Below the pieces are notes generated by a model, which was not told where the DNA came from, searched no databases, and saw nothing but the letters and a program-made list of their open reading frames with translations. A DNA stretch of 64,000 nt from Alicycliphilus sp. UBA6560. GTDB taxonomy: Bacteria; Pseudomonadota; Gammaproteobacteria; Burkholderiales; Burkholderiaceae_C. Positions 52,516 to 62,099 of this stretch are shown here, in pieces (the first letter of the stretch is position 1; each line of letters opens with the position of its first letter). The stretch is from the NCBI GenBank assembly GCA_002434305.1, contig DJJU01000004.1, forward strand, positions 1 through 64,000, written 5' to 3'. The position numbers were made by a program, and so were the translations under genes.

Positions 52516-52769
52516 TTGCGCGGCGGGTGCCCGCCGCAAGGGTAGGGATCATACTTGCCCGCTTGGGCTTCCATGCTCCCCAGGCTGTAAAGCATTCGGC
52601 CCCCAGAGCACGGTCGGATGGCCTTTGCCAGCACTCATGCGCTGAAGGCTCTGCGCGCTAGCGGCCTCCAGCCAGCGGGCATAGGGCGCCACAATGCTTC
52701 GTTCAACGCATCAAAACATCAGCGCGTACTGAAGTCAGCTGCCATGCCGCTCTACAGGAGGAAGCACCC
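52516..52769. other. intergenic spacer between tRNA-Arg and vapB
   Basis: About 250 bp without a convincing gene. It must carry the tRNA promoter (minus strand) and the vapBC promoter (plus strand). The only clear signal is AGGAGG at 52756-52761, the ribosome-binding site of vapB. Confidence 0.5.
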
Positions 52770-53018
52770 ATGCGCACTACCATCGACCTGGAAGACGACA
52801 TCCTCATCGCGGCCAAGGAAATTGCCCGTGCCGAGAACACCAGCCTGGGTAAGGTCATCTCGCGGCTGATACGCCAGGCGCTCACCGGGAGCGCTGCCCC
52901 GCAGGCCACGAATAGCTCGGCTGCAGCGGCTGCTACGGGCTTTGTCCCTTTCGATGCGCGCGGAGTGGTCGTGAGCGACGAGCTGATCAACCGTTTGCGC
53001 GATGCAGAAGGCGTTTGA
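52770..53018 (+). CDS. VapB-type antitoxin (ribbon-helix-helix)
   Basis: The 82-residue protein begins MRTTIDLEDDILIAAKEIAR, the beta strand plus helix of a ribbon-helix-helix DNA-binding domain, followed by NTSLGKVISRLIRQAL. The C-terminal FVPFDARGVVVSDELINRLR would wrap the toxin. It neutralises the PIN toxin encoded 3 nt downstream and should autorepress the pair. AGGAGG precedes the ATG. Confidence 0.9.
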   Translation: MRTTIDLEDDILIAAKEIARAENTSLGKVISRLIRQALTGSAAPQATNSSAAAAATGFVPFDARGVVVSDELINRLRDAEGV

Positions 53019-53021
53019 GCG

Positions 53022-53459
53022 ATGCGCGCACTGTTGGACGTCAACGTCCTGATTGCCCTGCTGGACGCCGCCCACCTGCACCATGCCAAGGCCACGCAAT
53101 GGCTGCAGCGGGAGATTGGCCGCGGTTGGGCGTCCTGCCCGCTGACGCAAAACGGCTGCTTACGCATCATGGCCCAGCCTGCCTACCCCCAGGCACTGCC
53201 GCTGGCTGCCGTTGCCGGCCGGCTGGCGCAAGCGGCTGCACATCCCGCGCACGCTTTTTTGTCTGACGATTACAGCTTGCTGGACGCTGGTACCCTGCAT
53301 TGGCGCCATCTGCTGGGCCATCGGCAAGTCACTGACGCCTACTTGCTGGGCTTGGCCGTTCGGCACCAATGCCGCTTTGTGAGTTTTGATGCGCGGATTG
53401 ATTTCAAAGCCGTTGCTGGTGCTGAGGCCGAGCATTTAGTGACCCTGTCGACTGGTTAA
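53022..53459 (+). CDS. VapC-type PIN-domain toxin
   Basis: The 145-residue PIN ribonuclease carries the catalytic acidic residues in RALLDVNVLIALLD, in HRQVTDAYLLGLAVRH and in CRFVSFDARIDF. SCPLTQNGCLRIM is typical of the group. VapC toxins cleave tRNA or rRNA. It starts 3 nt after the antitoxin, giving a standard two-gene operon. A decayed second toxin gene lies 82 nt downstream. Confidence 0.92.
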   Translation: MRALLDVNVLIALLDAAHLHHAKATQWLQREIGRGWASCPLTQNGCLRIMAQPAYPQALPLAAVAGRLAQAAAHPAHAFLSDDYSLLDAGTLHWRHLLGHRQVTDAYLLGLAVRHQCRFVSFDARIDFKAVAGAEAEHLVTLSTG

Positions 53460-53496
53460 AGATTAAAGCTGTTATGACCGATGGTGGCTTGGCGGG

Positions 53497-53517
53497 AATT
53501 GGAATCTGGCTCCAATT
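53497..53517 (+). repeat. 21-bp AATTGG...CCAATT repeat, copy 1
   Basis: AATTGGAATCTGG and CTCCAATT: terminal AATTGG/CCAATT arms with a conserved centre. It lies directly before the vapC remnant. Two more copies are at 53786 and 62938. Confidence 0.8.
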
Positions 53518-53540
53518 TTTTGCTGCGCTTTTCGCTGAAG

Positions 53541-53759
53541 CAGCAGGTTTTGCCCGAATTCTCCGGGTGCACCTTGCCTATCGATACCGCTGTAGGCCAG
53601 CGCTGCGCCCGGCTGCACGTGCCAGACAAGCGAGGTAAGCGTGATGCGCTGATAGCGGTTACAGCGCTGGTGCATGGCATGGCAGTGGTCAAGCGCAACG
53701 TGGCCGATTTCATTGCGACGGGGGTGTCCATCGTCAACCCATGGGAGCCATCTCAATAA
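53541..53759 (+). pseudogene. remnant of a FitB/VapC-type PIN toxin (C-terminal part)
   Basis: Residues from QQVLPEFSGCTLPIDTAVGQ through RDALIAVTALVHGMAVVKRN to FIATGVSIVNPW match the C-terminal half of FitB-like VapC toxins. The N-terminal half with the first catalytic Asp is missing; the open frame upstream runs into the 21-bp repeat instead. No antitoxin gene precedes it. It is flanked by repeat copies at 53497 and 53786, which suggests a rearrangement. Confidence 0.75.
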
Positions 53760-53785
53760 CGCCGTGCACGGGCACTGATGCGAAA

Positions 53786-53806
53786 AATTGGAATCTGACC
53801 CCAATT
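53786..53806 (+). repeat. 21-bp AATTGG...CCAATT repeat, copy 2
   Basis: AATTGGAATCTGACC and CCAATT, 289 bp downstream of copy 1 in the same orientation. A half copy (ACTCCAATTTCCCC) follows at about 53822. Confidence 0.8.
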
Positions 53807-53832
53807 TCCTCCACAATTTACTCCAATTTCCC

Positions 53833-54606
53833 CTAGAAGCCGTCTACCTCCGCATGGCCCACGATGTTGAGGTCTTCGTCCAGTAATGCGATCCAGTCCA
53901 GCGTTTTACTGCTGACCAGCGGTAGGTATTTCAGAGAGTCGATGGGATAACCGGTGTCATGCGCAGCAGCGCTTAGGATGGAAACATCTTCAGGGCGTCG
54001 ATGGATCAACTCGGCAAGTGGCTTGGCCCTTTGTTTCATGCCTTCGTGCCCTTTGACCCAAGGCATCCACCAGTTGGGCTGCATGGCAAGAGAAATACCG
54101 GCAAGACCCAACTCCACGCTGCGCATCAATTCTTCGCTGTTGGCGGGTTTGCGTGTGGCAACTGCCATCACGCCGTACCACGGCAGTCGCTGCATTCCTA
54201 TTGGCGCGTCGGGCAGGGCGTCTCTTTGGACCTCGTTGGCGGTCACCACGACCAGCCGGTCCACCTCGAAAGCCAGAACCACCGGACGGGCAATCCAGAC
54301 GCTGTGCATGCCATAAACCAAGGCCAATACCTGGATGGTACCCACGAGCGAAAAGTCCAGCAGACGCTCCCTCTCCGATTTATCAGGGTTGGCGAGCACG
54401 ACGGTCAGCAACGGGCCACACACCACATCTACCCCCAGGATGAGCAGGTAGATATGGCCCACCTGCAACAGCGCCCAATAAGGCGGTGGATACCACATAC
54501 TGAAGACTACGGCAGTCGACAGCAAAGCGACCGCAACAGAAATCAGCAGATGAATGGCTGTATGTCGGCTGGCGAAGGAAAGCCGCTCGGGGAGAAAGCG
54601 CATCAT
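53833..54606 (-). CDS. type IV pilin accessory protein (TfpX/TfpZ family)
   Basis: The 257-residue protein has an N-terminal region with two to three TM helices (LLISVAVALLSTAVVF, YLLILGVDVVCGPLLTVVLA) and a soluble C-terminal half ending LDEDLNIVGHAEVDGF. This matches accessory proteins encoded beside pilin genes in Pseudomonas and Betaproteobacteria, which assist pilin expression or assembly. It lies downstream of pilA on the same strand. The gene is less GC-rich than its surroundings. TATATC ends six bases before the ATG, so it may be leaderless. Confidence 0.85.
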   Translation of the reverse strand: MMRFLPERLSFASRHTAIHLLISVAVALLSTAVVFSMWYPPPYWALLQVGHIYLLILGVDVVCGPLLTVVLANPDKSERERLLDFSLVGTIQVLALVYGMHSVWIARPVVLAFEVDRLVVVTANEVQRDALPDAPIGMQRLPWYGVMAVATRKPANSEELMRSVELGLAGISLAMQPNWWMPWVKGHEGMKQRAKPLAELIHRRPEDVSILSAAAHDTGYPIDSLKYLPLVSSKTLDWIALLDEDLNIVGHAEVDGF

Positions 54607-54874
54607 TCGCAGGATATAAAAAGGGGGCGTCGCATTCCCGTTATAAGTAGATGGTTGACTTAATTAGGGTCTGTCTGTAGTTGTCTGGGGCGTTAAGAGC
54701 CTCTTGGTCTTGTCCGCACAGAATTTATCGACGCGCTGACTGCGGGGTTAGTCATATTAGAGGATCTTGCTGAAGGCTGATGAGGGTAGGGCTTAAACAG
54801 GTCATGGTGCGGACTTTAGAGGGTGGTGGATTCGTCAGCTAAGTGGGCACCCTTTATTTTATAAGGCAATAAAG
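54607..54874. other. AT-rich spacer between pilA and its accessory gene
   Basis: About 270 bp of low GC content (for this genome) without a gene. It holds the promoter region of the accessory gene near 54607-54660 (minus strand: TTATAA and TATATC) and nothing else I can name. Confidence 0.45.
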
Positions 54875-54900
54875 CAATAAGGGCGCCGAAGCGCCCTCAT
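54875..54900 (-). terminator. terminator of pilA
   Basis: On the minus strand GGGCGC-TTCG-GCGCCC is followed by TTATTGCTTTATTGCC. It lies 15 nt after the pilA stop. Confidence 0.85.
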
Positions 54901-54914
54901 TTGGATTTTGTATT

Positions 54915-55484
54915 TTACTTCACAAATCGGCAGTTTGCAGGAACATACTTGAATACCTTGCTATCCTTGACGCCGCAACCCCATACCACAGGGGCACCCT
55001 GGATCAAAAGACCGGAAGGGGTCGCAGTGTTATTTACCGTTCCGGAACCGGGTGTCATGTAAATTTCATTTCCGCCAGCCACAGCCTTAATCAAAGCAGC
55101 ACCAGGAGCACCGGTTGCAGTGTAAACTACAGTAACCATGCCTTCACCTGCGGCAGGGGCTGTCACGTTAGCGATTGCGGCGATTTTAATATCAGAAACG
55201 TTGGTGCCCGAAGTGTATTCATAACCATAAGTGGCTTCATTAGCGCCGGGCGGAGTTTGCGCGCCGTTGCCGCCATAAGCAATAATTTTGCCCGTCGCCA
55301 CGTTTGCAAAGGATTCGGCTACTGCCGTCTTTGCGGCAGTGGCCAAGCTCAGGCCTTCAGAAATGCGAGCGCGGATAGTGTAGTCTTGATAAGCCGGCAG
55401 AGCCACAGCAGCCAAAATACCGATAATCGCCACCACGATCATCAGTTCGATCAGGGTAAAACCTTGTTGCAGGGTACGCTTCAT
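54915..55484 (-). CDS. pilA: type IV major pilin PilA
   Basis: The 189-residue prepilin has the short leader MKRTLQQG, cleaved before FTLIELMIVVAIIGILAAVA; Phe is residue 1 and Glu5 is present. The C-terminal part has two cysteines (WGCGV and PANCRF) that would form the D-loop disulfide. Pili serve motility, attachment and DNA uptake. A strong ribosome-binding site (GAGGAGGA) precedes the ATG, and a sigma-54 promoter lies upstream. GC content is lower than that of the neighbours, common for pilin loci subject to exchange. Confidence 0.96.
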   Translation of the reverse strand: MKRTLQQGFTLIELMIVVAIIGILAAVALPAYQDYTIRARISEGLSLATAAKTAVAESFANVATGKIIAYGGNGAQTPPGANEATYGYEYTSGTNVSDIKIAAIANVTAPAAGEGMVTVVYTATGAPGAALIKAVAGGNEIYMTPGSGTVNNTATPSGLLIQGAPVVWGCGVKDSKVFKYVPANCRFVK

Positions 55485-55548
55485 AAATCCTCCTCGGATG
55501 GGTATTGAGATTCCCCACGAAGAAGCCCCGTGGGTTGCACTGTTTCAA

Positions 55549-55563
55549 GCAGCTTCCATGCCA
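55549..55563 (-). promoter_or_regulatory. sigma-54 promoter of pilA
   Basis: The minus strand reads TGGCATGGAAGCTGC (55563 to 55549): GG at -24 and GC at -12 with the exact 10-bp spacing of the RpoN consensus. The predicted start is about 50 nt before the ATG. In Pseudomonas, pilA is RpoN/PilR-dependent, which fits. Confidence 0.85.
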
Positions 55564-55694
55564 TGGCCGGCGGGAAGGCCGCAGGAGTTTGTTAGAAAAT
55601 GTTGTCGCCCGGGTGCTTGCAGAGTGTCGTAGAGCTTCTGTCCGGCGACGCTGGAGTTTCAGTAAAAAGCGGCTTCAACCCTTGCCCATTAATC

Positions 55695-55726
55695 GCTGCC
55701 AGCTATCAATACAGAAGCGCTAGCCG
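55695..55726 (-). repeat. intergenic repeat, copy J
   Basis: The minus strand reads GGCTAGCGCTTCTGTATTGA then TAGCTGGCAGC, a rearranged short copy between pilA and the FHA gene. Confidence 0.65.
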
Positions 55727-55743
55727 ACTCGTCTGCCCGCGCC

Positions 55744-56382
55744 TCACCCCAGCACGAACTCCATCTCCGTCCCCGCCAGCGCAATCCGGTCCCCCGTCTT
55801 CAATGGCACCGGCTCGCCACTGACTCCCGCCCCGTTCAGTAGCGGCATGTCCCCACCCTCCACATGCGCCAGCACATAGCCGTGGTGGCGCTTGGTGATA
55901 GACGCTACCGCCACCCCGGGCTTGCCAATGGTGGTGACCACTTTGGTCAGCGCCACCTCGCGCCCCGCAGCGGGGCCAGAGATGACGCGCACCGAGGCGC
56001 TCAAGGGGACAGCGATAGGAGCGGGGGCCGGCGCGGCGGGCGGCAGCATGCCGGGCTTCAGGAAGACGGTCTTTTCGTAGTCCGGCGCGGCCTCGTCGGC
56101 CAGGTAGCGCAGCTTGTACTTGCCCACCTCCACCGTGTCACCGCTGCGCAGGGCGTGACGCTTGATGGCTTGGCCGTTGACGAAAGTGCCGTTGGTGCTG
56201 CCCATGTCCTCCACGTCGGCGCTGCCGCCGGCGGACAACAGGATCACCGCGTGCTCGCCGCTGACGGCCAGGTGGTCTATGACGATGTCGTTGTAGGGGC
56301 GGCGGCCTATGCTGGTGCGTTCCTTGGTGAGAGGGACTTCCTTGATGACGACTCCGTCAATCGTTACGACCATTCGGGGCAT
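55744..56382 (-). CDS. FHA-domain protein
   Basis: The ATG at 56382 gives 212 residues. The FHA phosphothreonine-binding domain shows TSIGRRPYNDIVIDH, SGEHAVIL and DMGSTNGTFVNG. A Pro/Ala linker follows, then a second, degenerate FHA-like domain (RVISGPAAGREVALTKVVTT). The upstream minus-strand gene is a PP2C phosphatase, a frequent partner in Ser/Thr phosphorylation switches. TATACA near 56492 (minus strand) may be its own -10 box. Confidence 0.93.
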   Translation of the reverse strand: MPRMVVTIDGVVIKEVPLTKERTSIGRRPYNDIVIDHLAVSGEHAVILLSAGGSADVEDMGSTNGTFVNGQAIKRHALRSGDTVEVGKYKLRYLADEAAPDYEKTVFLKPGMLPPAAPAPAPIAVPLSASVRVISGPAAGREVALTKVVTTIGKPGVAVASITKRHHGYVLAHVEGGDMPLLNGAGVSGEPVPLKTGDRIALAGTEMEFVLG

Positions 56383-56509
56383 GCTTGTTGTTCCTTGGAG
56401 TGCGGCGGGCGGGCGCGTAGGCTTGAAAAGGCGTTTAGTTCGTTGCTCTGGACCGACCGTGGGTCTAAGCAATTTCCGGGCGCAATTTGTGTATAAAAGT
56501 TCGCTAAAG

Positions 56510-57322
56510 TTACGGATGGCCGCGTAACAGGCGGGCGACGATGCCGCCGCGCCGCATGTCGGCGGCCGGCCCCGGGCCGCTGGCCTGGGCCAGCACCACG
56601 CTGATGTTGTCGCGCCCGCCCAGGGCGTTGGCCAGGGCGACCATGCGGCGCGCCTTCTCGGCCAGGGGCAGGGGTTGACGGGCCAGGTGGGCCAACTCGT
56701 CGTCGGGTATCAGATCGGTCAGGCCGTCGGAGCACAGCAGGTACAGGTCGCCCGGCTCCACGGCAAATTCATTCACTTCCAGCGGCGCCACGGGCTCCAC
56801 GCCCAGGGCGCGGGTGACCAGGTTGCGCATGCCGGTGCGTGCGGCCTGCTCGGGGGTGAGCAGGCCGGCGTCGATCTGCTCCTGCAGCCAAGAATGATCG
56901 CGCGTCAGCTGCTCCAGATTGCCTGCGCGCAGCCGGTAGCAGCGCGAATCGCCGATGTGGCCCAGCACCAGCTGGCTGCCTCTGAAGATGCCTGCCACCA
57001 ACGTGGTGCCCATGCCTTCGTATTGCGGGTTGGACAGGGAGGCGCCCAGGATGGCGTGGTTGGCCTGCTCCACGCAGGAATCCAGCCGCTCGCACACCTC
57101 GGCGGAGCTGGCGCCCTGGGCTTCAGGGGCCTCCAGCCAGCGGGCCAGCTCGGCGCCCACCTGATCGATGGCCATGGCGGCGGCCACTTCGCCGGCGTTG
57201 TAACCGCCCATGCCGTCGGCCAGAAGCACCAGGCCGGCAGCCTCGTGGATGGCCACCGCGTCCTCGTTGTTGGTGCGTACGCGACCGGTGTCGGTCAGTG
57301 CGTAGAACTCGTAGCTCGGCAT
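56510..57322 (-). CDS. PP2C-type protein serine/threonine phosphatase
   Basis: The 270-residue enzyme has the metal-binding motifs RTNNEDAVAIHE, LLADGMGGYNAGEVAA, LGHIGDSRCYRLR, LCSDGLTDLIP and GGRDNISVVLAQ, a complete Stp1/PppA-type site. It removes phosphate from Ser/Thr. The FHA gene follows 127 nt downstream. No Ser/Thr kinase gene is in the window, so the third member of the expected trio is elsewhere. Confidence 0.95.
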   Translation of the reverse strand: MPSYEFYALTDTGRVRTNNEDAVAIHEAAGLVLLADGMGGYNAGEVAAAMAIDQVGAELARWLEAPEAQGASSAEVCERLDSCVEQANHAILGASLSNPQYEGMGTTLVAGIFRGSQLVLGHIGDSRCYRLRAGNLEQLTRDHSWLQEQIDAGLLTPEQAARTGMRNLVTRALGVEPVAPLEVNEFAVEPGDLYLLCSDGLTDLIPDDELAHLARQPLPLAEKARRMVALANALGGRDNISVVLAQASGPGPAADMRRGGIVARLLRGHP

Positions 57323-57474
57323 GGTCAGGAAGGAAGCGCGGAGGAAGACTCGGCGTCTTGGATTTGTTGCGTTATGTTACTTCATGGCTACACACTGCTC
57401 GCCATGAAGATGCGTCATTTTTGTCACGCGGTGCGTGCATTTGTGTCTGCAGTATCCGGGCGTTCAGCAGGCAG

Positions 57475-57505
57475 AAAAAAAGCCAGCGGGGCCGCTGGCT
57501 TTTTT
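57475..57505. terminator. bidirectional terminator after sucD
   Basis: AGCCAGC (57481-57487) pairs with GCTGGCT (57494-57500), flanked by seven A and six T residues. It lies downstream of sucD (minus strand). Confidence 0.92.
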
Positions 57506-57567
57506 GTTCTGACATGGCGCGATGCATATTGGGGGAGCGTCACGCCAAGCCACGTGAGGGCCCTGGT

Positions 57568-58461
57568 TTACAGCAGACCCTTGAGGATGCGGCCCATCTC
57601 CGACGGGTTGCGCGTGACCTTGAAGCCGCACTCTTCCATGATGGCCAGTTTGGCGTCGGCCGTGTCGGCGCCGCCGGAGATCAGCGCGCCGGCGTGGCCC
57701 ATGCGCTTGCCGGGAGGGGCGGTGACGCCGGCGATGAAGCCGACGATGGGCTTCTTCATGTGGTCCTTGCACCAGCGGGCTGCTTCGGCCTCGTCCGGGC
57801 CGCCGATCTCGCCGATCATGATCACGGCGTCGGTGTCGGGGTCGTCGTTGAAGGCCTTCATGACGTCGATGTGCTTCAGGCCGTTGATCGGGTCGCCGCC
57901 GATGCCCACCGCCGACGACTGGCCGATGCCCAGCTCGGTCAGCTGCGCCACGGCTTCATAGGTCAGCGTGCCGGAGCGTGAAACGACGCCCACGCGGCCC
58001 TTCATGTGGATGTGGCCGGGCATGATGCCGATCTTGATCTCGTCCGGCGTGATCAGGCCGGGGCAGTTGGGGCCCAGCAGCAGCGTCTTCTTGCCACCGG
58101 CGGCTTCCTTGGCCAGCATCTTGTTGCGCACTTCCAGCATGTCGCGCACGGGGATGCCTTCGGTGATGCAGATCGCCAGGTCCAGGTCGGCCTCGACGGC
58201 CTCCAGGATGGCGGCCGCGGCGCCTGCCGGCGGCACGTAGATCACGCTGACGGTAGCGCCGGTTTCCTGGGCGGCTTCCTTGACGGATGCGTAGATCGGC
58301 ACGTCAAAGATCTTCTCGCCGGCCTTCTTCGGGTTCACGCCGGCGACAAAGCAGTTCTTGCCGTTGGCGTACTCGATGCACTTTTCGGTGTGGAACTGGC
58401 CCGTCTTGCCCGTGATGCCCTGGGTAATGACGCGCGTGTCCTTGTTGATGTAGATCGACAT
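57568..58461 (-). CDS. sucD: succinate-CoA ligase, alpha subunit
   Basis: The 297-residue protein carries the CoA-binding ITQGITGKTGQFHTEKCIEY, LLLGPNCPGLITPDE and the phospho-histidine loop in GKRMGHAGALISGGADTADA. It makes succinate and ATP or GTP from succinyl-CoA in the TCA cycle. It is co-transcribed with sucC, which starts upstream on the same strand. Confidence 0.97.
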   Translation of the reverse strand: MSIYINKDTRVITQGITGKTGQFHTEKCIEYANGKNCFVAGVNPKKAGEKIFDVPIYASVKEAAQETGATVSVIYVPPAGAAAAILEAVEADLDLAICITEGIPVRDMLEVRNKMLAKEAAGGKKTLLLGPNCPGLITPDEIKIGIMPGHIHMKGRVGVVSRSGTLTYEAVAQLTELGIGQSSAVGIGGDPINGLKHIDVMKAFNDDPDTDAVIMIGEIGGPDEAEAARWCKDHMKKPIVGFIAGVTAPPGKRMGHAGALISGGADTADAKLAIMEECGFKVTRNPSEMGRILKGLL

Positions 58462-58486
58462 GGGTGGTTTTCTCCGGGCGTGTGGC

Positions 58487-59647
<1,161 letters not shown>

Positions 59648-59852
59648 GAGTGAGGTCTCTCTCAGGGGAAGGGTGGGTTGAGGTACCCGTGCGCGACACG
59701 CGGCATGAGAAGACGACAACAACCAGAGGCAGTCGGACCGCAGACTCGGGACAGGCAGCCGGCGACTGTATCATGCTGCGACGCACCATTGTCTTAACGC
59801 AACTTGACAGCCGGCCGTGCTTTTCGCCGTGGCCGGGCAGGAGAACGGCCCC

Positions 59853-60803
59853 ATGTCACAGGTTCACCAGGTCCACAAGGTCTTCATCGATGGCGAGGCA
59901 GGCACCACCGGCCTGCAGATCCGTGAGCGCCTGCAGTCCATGCCGCAGGTGGAGCTGGTCAGCATCGCGCCCGAGCTGCGCAAGGACCCGGCCGCCAAGC
60001 GCGAGCTGGTCGCCGGCGTGGACATGGTCGTGCTGTGCCTGCACGACGACGCCGCCCGCGAGAGCGCCGCCATGGCCGATGCGCTGCAGGCCGAGACCGG
60101 CCGCGCCATCAAGATCATCGACGCCTCCACCGCCCACCGCACAGCCCCGGGCTGGGTGTTCGGCTTTCCCGAGCTGTGCGCCGGCCAGGCCGATGCGGTG
60201 CGCAGTGCCACCCGCGTGTCCAACCCCGGCTGCTATGCCACCGGCGCCATTGCGCTGCTGCGCCCGCTGGTCGATGCCGGCCTGTTGCCGCCCGACCACC
60301 CGGTGTCGCTGCCGTCGGTGAGCGGCTACTCCGGCGGCGGCCGCACCATGATCGAGGCCTACGAGGCCGGCAGCGCCGCCCCTTATGAGCTGTACGCACT
60401 GGGCCTGTCGCATAAGCACCTGCCCGAGATCCTGAAGTACACCGGCATGCAGCGCCGTCCGATCTTCGTGCCCTCGGTGGGCAACTTCCGCCAGGGCATG
60501 CTGGTGCAGCTGCCCCTGCATCTGGACCTGCTGCCGGGCAAGCCCAAAGCCTCCGATCTGCATGACGCCCTGGCCGCGCATTACGCGAAAAGCAACACGC
60601 CTGAGCAGTGGGTCAAGGTGCTGCCGCCCACCGAGGACGGCAAGCTGGAGCCCACGGCGCTGAACGACACCAACCAGCTGGAGCTGCGCGTCTTCCCCAA
60701 CGAGGGCCACCGCCACGCCCTGCTGGTGGCGCGCCTGGACAACCTGGGCAAGGGTGCCAGCGGCGCCGCGGTGCAGAACCTGAAGCTGATGCTGGGCCTG
60801 TAA
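59853..60803 (+). CDS. argC: N-acetyl-gamma-glutamyl-phosphate reductase, short (type 2) form
   Basis: The ATG at 59853 gives 316 residues. The N-terminal KVFIDGEAGTTGLQIRERL binds NADP, and the catalytic cysteine is in TRVSNPGCYATGAIALL; SGYSGGGRTMIEAYE and GLSHKHLPEI also match. This is the short class of ArgC. It reduces acetylglutamyl phosphate in arginine synthesis. TTGACA at 59804 may be a -35 box, but no good -10 follows. A repeat copy comes right after it. Confidence 0.95.
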   Translation: MSQVHQVHKVFIDGEAGTTGLQIRERLQSMPQVELVSIAPELRKDPAAKRELVAGVDMVVLCLHDDAARESAAMADALQAETGRAIKIIDASTAHRTAPGWVFGFPELCAGQADAVRSATRVSNPGCYATGAIALLRPLVDAGLLPPDHPVSLPSVSGYSGGGRTMIEAYEAGSAAPYELYALGLSHKHLPEILKYTGMQRRPIFVPSVGNFRQGMLVQLPLHLDLLPGKPKASDLHDALAAHYAKSNTPEQWVKVLPPTEDGKLEPTALNDTNQLELRVFPNEGHRHALLVARLDNLGKGASGAAVQNLKLMLGL

Positions 60804-60807
60804 GCTG

Positions 60808-60862
60808 CAAAAACAATAGCTGCCAGCGCTTGCCTAGCGCCGCTTTGAGCCCGATTTCATTC
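60808..60862 (+). repeat. intergenic repeat, copy K
   Basis: AACAATAGCTGCCAGCGCTT then GCCTAGCGCCGCTTTGAGCC, 5 nt after the argC stop. Confidence 0.85.
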
Positions 60863-60920
60863 ATATTGCCCCCGACCACCGCTCGTGCCACGCAACGATA
60901 GCCCCAGCCCTTCCACCGCC

Positions 60921-62099
60921 ATGACGCGCGACGAGCGCCGCGCCAGCATCAGCCTGGCGCTGATCTTCGCGCTGCGCATGCTGGGCCTGTTCCTGGTGCT
61001 GCCGGTGTTCGCGCTGGAGGCGCGCAAGTACCCTGGCGGCGACGATCCGGCCCTGGTCGGCCTGGCCATGGGCATCTATGGGCTGACGCAGGCCTTTTTG
61101 CAGTTGCCGGTGGGCATGGCCTCCGACCGGCTGGGGCGCAAGCGCGTCATCGTGGCCGGCCTGCTGGTGTTTGCCGCCGGCAGCCTGATCGCCGCGCTGG
61201 CCGACACCCTCACCGGCCTGCTGGTGGGTCGCGCGCTGCAGGGCGCGGGCGCCGTGTCCGCGGCCGTGACGGCGCTGCTGGCCGACCAGACGCGCGACGC
61301 CGTGCGCACCAAGGCCATGGCCCTGGTGGGCGCCAGCATCGGGCTGATGTTCGCCATCGCCCTGGTGGCCGCGCCGCCGCTGGCCGCCCGCGTGGGCCTG
61401 GCCGGGCTGTTCGGGCTGACCTGCGCGCTGGCGCTGGCCGGCATCGCCGTGGTGCTGTGGGTGGTGCCGCCCGAGCCCGCGCTGCACCAGGACGTGCCGC
61501 GCGGCCGGCTGGCCGAGGTCTGGCACCACGCCGATCTGCTGCGCCTGAACGCCGGCGTGTTCGTGCTGCACACGGTGCAGATGGCCATGTGGGTGGCCGT
61601 GCCGGCCATGCTGCTGCAGGCGGGGCTGCCCAAAGCCGCGCACTGGCAGATCTACCTGCCGGCGGTGGTCCTGTCCTTCGTCGCCATGGGCGGACTGTTC
61701 GCCATGGAGCGGCGCGGGCGCCTGCGCGCGGCGCTGCTGACCGCCATCGCCCTGGTGCTGGCGGTGCAACTGGCGCTGGCGCTGCTATCGGCCGGCGGCG
61801 CGCAGCCCACGCTGTGGGTGCTGGGTGGGCTGCTCTTCGTATTTTTCTGCGGCTTCAACGCCCTGGAGGCGACCCAGCCCAGTCTGGTCTCGCGCATGGC
61901 GCCGGCCAACCTGCGCGGCGCCGCCCTGGGCGCCTACAACACGCTGCAGTCCCTGGGACTGTTCGCCGGCGGCGCCCTGGGCGGCGCACTGGCCAAATGG
62001 GCCGGCGCCACGGGCCTGTTCGCCGCCACGGCGCTGCTGACGGCGCTGTGGCTGGCCGTCACCTGGCCGCTCAAGCCGGTGGGCCGCGGCGCGCACTGA
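60921..62099 (+). CDS. MFS transporter (YajR-like)
   Basis: The ATG at 60921 gives 392 residues; a GTG at 60885 would add 12. Twelve TM helices are apparent. The loop 2-3 motif GMASDRLGRKRVIV and motif C-like GASIGLMFAIALVAAPP support a drug/H+ antiporter-type MFS protein. There is no good ribosome-binding site before either start. I recall MFS-ssb adjacency in Burkholderiales; here ssb follows 181 nt later. Substrate is unknown. Confidence 0.9.
   Translation: MTRDERRASISLALIFALRMLGLFLVLPVFALEARKYPGGDDPALVGLAMGIYGLTQAFLQLPVGMASDRLGRKRVIVAGLLVFAAGSLIAALADTLTGLLVGRALQGAGAVSAAVTALLADQTRDAVRTKAMALVGASIGLMFAIALVAAPPLAARVGLAGLFGLTCALALAGIAVVLWVVPPEPALHQDVPRGRLAEVWHHADLLRLNAGVFVLHTVQMAMWVAVPAMLLQAGLPKAAHWQIYLPAVVLSFVAMGGLFAMERRGRLRAALLTAIALVLAVQLALALLSAGGAQPTLWVLGGLLFVFFCGFNALEATQPSLVSRMAPANLRGAALGAYNTLQSLGLFAGGALGGALAKWAGATGLFAATALLTALWLAVTWPLKPVGRGAH

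Noticed and set aside
53833..54606. Accessory gene as a membrane protease or phospholipid enzyme
   Set aside because: There are no catalytic motifs; the position next to pilA and the overall layout fit the pilin accessory family better.
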